Assembly: GCA_951799445.1 (NCBI GenBank)
Contig: OX637290.1
Coordinates: 23,554,987 to 23,618,986 of the forward strand
DNA: 64,000 bases
From: Pseudisothecium myosuroides
Lineage: Eukaryota; Streptophyta; Bryopsida; Hypnales; Lembophyllaceae
Reading direction: 5' to 3'
Positions 57,490 to 64,000 of the stretch are shown piece by piece. The first letter of the stretch is position 1. Every line of letters begins with the position of its first letter. The notes below the pieces were generated by a model, which was given only the letters and a program-made list of their open reading frames with translations, searched no databases and was not told where the DNA came from. A program made the position numbers and the translations under genes.

Positions 57490-60285
57490 TAAGGTAGGAG
57501 GTCCATAAAGCAATCATCTAAGCACTGAAACTGAATTTTGGGGAGGTAAAACATCTTGAAATGTTTTTAAGTAAATTTTCCTTGAAAGACAAGAGGAAAT
57601 GGCATCTAACCCAAGTTGTTTCATATTTTTTGGAGCTTTGTGGAATTAGTTTTGAAATTTTGAAGTTGAAATGCCGTCACTACAAGAAAATGGCCAAATA
57701 TGTGACTGCAAAGAATGACTGCATGAAAAATGTGACTTCAAAACGACTGGGGCTCCCTAATTGCACCAACACCGCTAACCCCACAGCCTTCGAGTCACCA
57801 CAGAGTCGCGTCCGCGACTTTGAGATGAAGAGTTAACGAGAGGCGAGTTTCATCCAGCACATTCTGTTGACAGTGTCATCGATGGTCTGATGTGGCAGGG
57901 TGGCATTCCGATGTCAAGGCCCAGTTATATATTGTAACTTACCTTCACTACAACACATCTAAAAAATGACTATAGTGTAACTAGTAGACGACTTCAAGAA
58001 GTTTTGGCTTCTTAAAGGAAAAGAAAAAGAGAGAGGCCACTACAAAAGATGTGGTAGAAAAAGATGTTCTGAGCGACCTTGGTTTCACTGTAGGGCCACT
58101 ACAGAATGAGTGACTCCTCACCGTACCTTACTAGGTACTTTGGCACAAAATAATTTTATTCTTTAGGATGGTTCTATATGCCACGTTGTTAATAGATGCA
58201 ACTTCAACAAAATGATGTGTTGTCCATAAATAAATTAATAAATATTAAGCAATACAAGTGCCTTAGCTCCTAATTACTTTGAGTATGCACTCATTGAATT
58301 AATAGAAAAATCTGAGATTTTTGCATTGCAAATACACAATGATGTCATTGAGGACTGCAATGTGATTTTGATAGATTAGTTAAACCACCCTAGACTAATG
58401 AATTCATGACGGTTTTTCCTTTTTGGTTGTATATATTGCTTTCTTCCTTGGATTTTCCTGTATGATTTATTTAATCTTCTACAAATATGGAAGCAATTAT
58501 TTTTGACAATTTTTGCCATTGTTTTTAAACAATTCTTGAATAGCTGATATGATTGAGCTTTGAATCTGTAGAGGTCACAAGAAGCACATAGTGAAGGATT
58601 TCTTATATTATCTCTTTTAAGCATTCCGGAATTATTTTGAAAATGCCTGACAATGACACAGTTTACGGTAATGAGTCTTCACGATGGAGCTACTGTGCAG
58701 ACTACTACAGTCACGTATATGCATGACCTCTAAGGTTGGCTCTCATAGTAGTGCGTTTAGTACTAGGATTAGAACATAGACAACAATGTATAGAACAAAG
58801 CCATGCCCTATAACCACACTTTACTTCACCATGAATGTAAAAATACTAGGGGCTTATTTAATTTTTTTGTGTCTTCAACAATCCACTTAGTATAGAATCT
58901 AACATTGACAATGCCTTTGGAAGTTGTTCACATGCGCTTCTGTCTTCTATAGACGACTATGTCACGACTCTGCTGCTACTATAGAATGACTTCTAGCAAT
59001 GGAAGATAGTAATGCAAAAGTCATAAACTACTAAGCACCTAGTGACAAAATTCTGAAAGGACGTTAGAAAATTTCAAAGAAAATATCTTTTTCAATCTGC
59101 TTTCTCATATTTGTCTAAAACTTTTGATTTAAGGCTTGAAATCTAAAACGGATTTTTAGAGATGAAAGAAAGGTTGATTTCTCAATTTTTATAAGTCCAA
59201 AACTTTTTGAAAAAAGTTAATCTACTATGCCTAAATGAGGTCTGAAATATTACTTGTAACACAATTTCTACATTTTACATATCCCACATGGTTTGTCTTG
59301 CCTCCTACCACCCCACTTGTATAAAGGGCTTGTCATTTCATCTCTTCATACTCACACTCTAAGTGGCTTTGGAAGCCATGGGACATATTTTGCCAAATAT
59401 GGTGTATTGTGTATTATATATGGAGTGTTGTGTATGGTATATTGTGTATTATGTATGCAATATTGTGTATTGTATGGAGTATTGCCATGGAACTTTAAAT
59501 GTACTCATATGAAACTCTTAAATGAATACTTCCCATGCAATTGTCATTATACTCCTTTTTGTATACATTTTTGCAACTTGAAAATGACAAAAAATGACTT
59601 CCCACATCCTCGGGGAGTGACCTGAACCCTAAATCCGCGTCACTTCAAGATGACTACAAAATGACTTGCCACATGTCAGTCCAATTGAACGATACAACGA
59701 CTCCATCACAACTTCCAAATGATTATATAATGACTTCTGATGTGGCTGTCCACGTCAAATTTGTAATGGGTCTATCATAACTTCAAAATGACTTACAAAT
59801 GACTAGCCACGTGGCTGTCCATGTCAGATTTTTAATGGGTCAGTCATAACTTTGAAATGACTTGTAAATGACTGGCCACGTAGGACGGAAGGGGGAAGCA
59901 CTTTCCATATGGCAGCACAACAGCCATTTCCTTAAGTTGAAATTTCTTTATGAGTTCAAAGATAACAGTCTTTCATCCATTTATACATCCAAGGCCCAAA
60001 TGGATGGTGATAATACACTGCCAATCATTGACCGAAACGACTTGACCACAATGACTCTAGGGCCCTCTAGTCATTTTTCAGTCATTTTGACCAAAACGAC
60101 TGGTTTCCAGTCGTTTTTGCCAGTCATTCTTACCATCATTTTCTTGTAGTGCGTAGGTCTCTAAAAGCGACCACCTCCTAGAATGTACATTGTTTGTTCA
60201 TTTTGGTAAACTGAAGAAAGCAAAATGTACCTCTGTGTCATATTCAATTAAAAATGCCCAATTGGAGTTCCAGCCTCCTACCTTA
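57490..60285. mobile_element. TA-flanked MITE, AGGTAGGAGG family, copy 3, split by CACTA element
   Basis: Starts TAAGGTAGGAGGTCC and ends CCTCCTACCTTA. The left 190 bases match copy 1 (ACTGAATTTTGGGGAGGT, CTTGAAAGACAAGA, TCATATTTTTTGGAGC) and the right 130 bases match its other half (TAGAATGTACATTGTTTG). The two parts are joined exactly at the CACTA insertion 57678-60151. Confidence 0.8.
57678..60151. mobile_element. Non-autonomous CACTA element, 2.47 kb
   Basis: Ends CACTACAAGAAAATGGC and CATCATTTTCTTGTAGTG are inverted and match the common plant CACTA terminus. The 3 bp duplication CGT flanks it (57675-57677, 60152-60154). Subterminal repeats are present near the right end: variants of AAATGACTTACAAATGACT with GCCACGTGGCTGTCCA-like blocks recur four times at 59640-59885, as expected of transposase-binding regions in this superfamily. 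The interior includes one arm of a foldback element (about 59080-59330) and a degenerate TATTGTGTATTGTATG minisatellite. No TNPA or TNPD-like coding sequence is seen. Confidence 0.85.
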
Positions 60286-61588
60286 GTTGCATTCAGTGAG
60301 TACTATATTTCACCCTTACAATTCCTTGGATCAAAAATTAGAAAATACTTTTGAAGTTGTCAAAAAAACATCACCTTCTAAAAATATGCCTATAAATCAA
60401 AATTTATTCACTTTTTAGAATTTGGAACCATAGGACCTTATTCTTGACCAGTACAAGGGCAAGGGTCTTGCCCCTCCCAAATGGGGTTTAAAAGTAGTAT
60501 ATGTGTGAGATATGACCAAGCAAAGAGCATCATGATGTTTTTTTCAAGGTTGTCTGAGATTTTGACAATGTAGCTTTGTCAAGCTTTGAAGCCCCATAAC
60601 TCACATTCTACTTTGCAAAAAGATCTAAAGACTTCTAATTTGAGTAAAGCCTCAAGTTAGGAAGAAATATGCAAAGATTTGAAGCAAAATAATGTTTTGC
60701 TTGACCTACTCAAATTGGAGGGTCAAAACAAAAAAATTGCATAACTTTTTAATCAACCATTGGAACTTTGTAAAAATTAGATTGCTTAGAAGGTTGTTTG
60801 ATTTTTCAATCTAAAATAAAACATGAGAGAAAAAAATAAAAAATTTGACACTTCACTTTGATGCCCCAAACACCCTAAAACCATTTCGGATTTAAGGGAG
60901 AAGCACCCAAAACCAAAAATGTACCCAATTGCGTCAATTTCTAAATATGATAGTCATTTTAGAACTCAAATTTAGATAGACCATAGATAGCCTATTGTTT
61001 GTTGACCAAATGATAAGCTATCTATGGCCTCTCTAGATTTACGTTCTAGAATGACTATTGTATCTAGAAATTGACACAATTGGGTACATGATTGTTGGTT
61101 TGGGGTGCTTCTACCTCAAAAGAGTTAAGTGAAGAGTTGTGTAAGTTAATGGAAGAAATAAACCATCTAGATAGGGACGATTCGATTTCTAACTTTTGTT
61201 TAAACACAACATCCAATCCACCATGCAAAATAAGTCATTACTTGGTAGAAATGAAAAAAAACTCTTGTTTTCATAAAACAAAATTTGAGATGATACTAAC
61301 TTGGAAAGTGGGACTTGGTTTAAAATCTAGAAGTTCTTGGCAAGCCGACCCCCCTAATGTGACCCTCTCTTCAATGAGAACTCTACTCTAGAACATCTTG
61401 CACACTTGCCACACTATCATTGCCTGTAGCACACTTGTCTCACATGTAATACAACTCTCTCTCCAAAGATTAAGGGAGTTACATTGTAATCCTCCTTGCT
61501 ACTCAGGAGAACAATCTCATGACATCTTTCAGGGGTAGGTTTACATCAAGATTTCATCGCCTAGGTCCTGTTTATCCATCTTGGAGTT
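60286..61588. other. Intergenic and probable 3' flank of the amidohydrolase gene
   Basis: 60300-60900 carries diverged repeat sequence, including AACCATAGGACCTTATTC at about 60425. 61390-61588, just after the stop codon on the minus strand, has balanced composition and is the likely 3' untranslated region. No separate gene is seen. Confidence 0.45.
60903..61117. repeat. Inverted repeat, arms about 95 bp
   Basis: The left arm (60903-61000) with ATGTACCCAATTGCGTCAAT, ATAGTCATTTTAGAACT and GACCATAGATAGC faces the right arm ending AATTGGGTACATGATTG and GGTTTGGGGTGCTTC. The loop is about 20 bases around 61010. Several mismatches suggest an old hairpin. It lies about 0.5 kb from the 3' end of the amidohydrolase gene. 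Confidence 0.8.
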
Positions 61589-63759
61589 CTAGCTTCTCCA
61601 GCCACCCTTGAAAACGGAGAGAGCAGTGCCACCCATCAAAGCTTCAAGCTCTTCTTCTGAGCAAAGTGCCTCTGCTGAATTTTCCGAGGGCAACACTCGC
61701 CATGCATTTGTATACCCACATTCGGATGTCACAAAGGGAAAATCACTGCCAAAACAGACGGGATTTTTATCAACAACAAAGAAATGAAAGACAAAACAGA
61801 CAGGAAGTGCTGGGGTCAGGGACCATGCAGGCTGCCTTGAACCAATAAAAAATGCACCACCTGGACAGAAGGGTACATCACCTCATGTATTGAAGAAGCA
61901 CCTAAAAGCGAAAATTGTTTAGGGACAGCATTCAATTTTAGGAGTGTATTTCTAGGAACATCATACATCGTCATTCTCAAATTCAAAGCTTTTAGGTGCT
62001 TTTTTCTTACGAACAAATTTCTCTAAGTTAGTAGTGTTTGGGTTGTCTGATAGGATATATGAAGAAGTATATGAAGTATTAAAGGGCTTGGTTATGCTTA
62101 TAAATAGTCCATGGAAAAGGTTCAGTTACGACAGGAAGAAATATTGCAAGCATTCATTGGAATGAGAAATAAATGGAGGGCACGCTCATTACCTCCCCCA
62201 CATGAGCCGGTTGGCACCATACGATTCAAGTAATTGCCTCAGCAACGGCCACGTATCTTTGTATGGAAAGGGTTCTCTTGAAACCCGGAAAAATGCACTT
62301 AGCTTCACATGAACCTACATGACATGAACACGCATCACAATTAATTAAACAAGTTTACGATTATGATTAATATTCATTTAAACATTGAAGTATTGAAAAA
62401 AACATCACTGACTTGATGCAATTCAGCTTAAAAGAGAAGGACCTTTCTCTTTCTCATCAGGGCAGGTATCCACACCTAAAATTAACCAGGGCAGGCTACT
62501 GTACTATGACAATTCTTACTGCAAGTACTAGGAGGAAATTGATCAATAGTGCGACATACTTGTGAATATTTCGACAAATGTAGTAAGCGATTCCAAGCTT
62601 CTGCTTCCTTTTCGGTACTGCACAACAGCATGATGTCACTAACTCTTTTCGTAATCAGCATAAGAGCTCTTTGATGAATGTTGAGGTTATATCAACACAA
62701 ACTACTCAATGCTGCTGGCAGTCCAATCTTGGTTGCTATTGAAAATTGATGTAGCTCAGATCTCAGAAAAAATCCAGAGGTCAGTTAAGGAGTCTTTTCT
62801 ACTTTAAGTAGAAAATAACAACTAAGGGCTTAGACTCACAGTGGAGGCTTGCAAAATCCAAGGTGGTCCATCAATACTGTTGTTGCTGGAAATTCTGTAC
62901 AAAGCTCCTCGATTTCTTCAACGTGTAGCAGGAGGCCCTGAAAGACACGTGTTCATGAATTGCTTTAATAAAGCATTGTCCAAAGCATCCTCTTCACTTG
63001 AAACAGTGCTGATAAAGGACTTTCAATGATGTGTGTGCCACAGCCTCCGATGCAGAAGGATGCGGCATGTGTGACAGGATTCGTGATAAATCATGACAAA
63101 AGACAGCAGGCGCAAGTAGGGGCTTCTACACACCATAGAGAAATACTGTGGCTATCACCGGACTTTTAAAAAATATCAAGAGGGCCCTATTTGATGTCTG
63201 CTTGTATTCTAACCTACATGCATGTGTATAAAACAAGGAATATTACTGATACCTTGAAGCACATGAACCCAACTGGAACACCAAGTTCTCCAGCCTTGGT
63301 AAACATTGCCTTGCCCACTTGATTCGTCATCTGATCATCAGCAGAGAAGTAAAGTACACAGAGACTTGTGAGTCATTGCAAAATTTATATCTACAAGCAA
63401 TTATCATATTGTGGGTCCCAAATAGAAGCATTCAGAGAATACCTTTTCTCCTGTTGGCCAGAGGTATGGATTGAACCGAACTCCGCTGAAGTTCTCCTGC
63501 AGTAACCCGCAAACTACTGTCAGAAGCAGATAAGTGGTGCAATGCACTATGGCAGATAAAATAACAGATGGAACCACATACATGGGCATTGCGTCCACAA
63601 CAGTTGACATCTTTGATAAAAAAAACTTTAGTGATACATAATTGTCCAATATCCTATACCTCTTCTATGAGACGCTGAAGCTCTTCAACACCGCCTCCTC
63701 CGTCAGTTGGGTCCGCCAGGCACATCCCTACAAACTTATCTGGGTACTTCTGTAGCACA
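61589..63759 (-). CDS. Amidohydrolase-2 family protein (plant metal-dependent hydrolase), last seven exons, 5' partial
   Basis: Exons on the minus strand: 63759-63660, 63496-63443, 63330-63253, 62937-62840, 62617-62560, 62314-62193, 61745-61589. All introns are GT-AG and the phases join without a break to the stop codon TAG at 61591-61589. The product carries, in order, VLQKYPDKFVGMCLADP, GVRFNPYLWPTGEK, AGELGVPVGFMCFK, GLLLHVEEIEELCTEFP, VLMDHLGFCKPP, VHVKLSAFFRVSR, RLMWGSDFP and a C-terminal EALMGGTALSVFKGGW. These match the plant TIM-barrel amidohydrolases related to 2-pyrone-4,6-dicarboxylate hydrolases. The H of DHLGFC and the D of GSDFP are the expected active-site residues. The N-terminal part with the first metal ligands lies beyond the right edge. 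Substrate and location are unknown. Confidence 0.93.
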
Positions 63760-64000
63760 CTGTTCAGGAACGACCAGACACGAATATAAGAAGCTCTATA
63801 GGAGAAAGATAGCCCGAAGTTCGAGTAGAAGTAAAACACAGGAACCATGAGATTCATTAAAATGAAGCCTGGCTATCTTACTTCTATGACGATGTGGCTA
63901 ACCCAGCAGAATTGCTAAAAATAGTTCTTCATGAATTGACATAGCAGTTCAAACATCTGTCGATTGAAAGCAAGTGCATCACGATAGTAGCTGCAGATAC
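63760..64000 (-). other. Probable intron of the amidohydrolase gene
   Basis: The acceptor AG at 63761-63760 is preceded by a T-rich stretch on the minus strand. Continuing the frame upstream gives residues (SYIRVWSFLN) unlike the expected family sequence before VLQKYP, so the exon most likely begins at 63759 and the preceding exon is outside the window. Confidence 0.6.

Noticed and set aside
1..64000. LTR retrotransposons, rRNA, tRNA genes and organelle DNA insertions.
   Set aside because: I found no paired LTRs with primer-binding sites, no convincing tRNA cloverleaf and no rRNA or organelle sequence by reading. A tRNAscan or LTR search would be decisive and was not possible.

Overview
The window looks like nuclear DNA of a land plant, and probably a lineage with large, repeat-filled intergenic space. 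Two genes of typical plant families sit at the edges, both on the minus strand. At 58-794 is the first coding exon of a membrane-anchored receptor-like kinase of the At2g42960/At3g59110 type. At 61589-63759 are the last seven exons of a plant amidohydrolase-2 family protein, with consistent GT-AG introns and phases. Both genes run off the window. Nothing fixes the species; a non-angiosperm is possible but not shown.

The roughly 59 kb between them holds no intact gene that I can support. It is AT-rich and built mostly of non-autonomous DNA transposons, often inserted into one another. The dominant group has ends CCCCTAAAGGNCC...GGNCCTTTAGGGG flanked by TTAA. I see thirteen near-complete members of about 0.91-0.93 kb (4368-5692, 7803-8712, 10410-11341, 17891-18799, 22582-23610, 25811-26738, 27973-28898, 28991-29923, 33146-34074, 35677-36944, 37223-38130, 47392-48546, 50658-51585), a related shorter family (50452-52028, 55638-56212, a probable one from 43145), a 243 bp TTAA element (47806-48048) and several fragments. 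Together they make up about a fifth of the window. TTAA target duplication plus C-rich termini is the hallmark of the piggyBac superfamily. Three empty sites inside this same window (55822-55825, the array at 2419-3795, and the palindrome arm at 9001-9004) support TTAA insertion. No copy encodes a transposase.

Other elements are: two Mutator-like MITEs with 9 and 11 bp duplications (5214-5640, 36540-36820); two families with TA-flanked ends (23175-23485 and 53684-53995; 19811-20142, 32623-32939 and 57490-60285); CACTA elements (57678-60151, 45090-45353, 21628-21735); long foldback hairpins (7690-9010, 16497-17020, 44573-45082, 60903-61117); LINE 3' fragments (31100-31640, 34440-35215, and tails at 2150-2250 and 52040-52115); a decayed pogo-like transposase gene (40103-41928); a five-unit tandem array (2419-3795); and a dispersed GC-rich repeat family.

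The window reads as two ordinary genes around a layered transposon graveyard. The TTAA-flanked superfamily is the best candidate for something undescribed.
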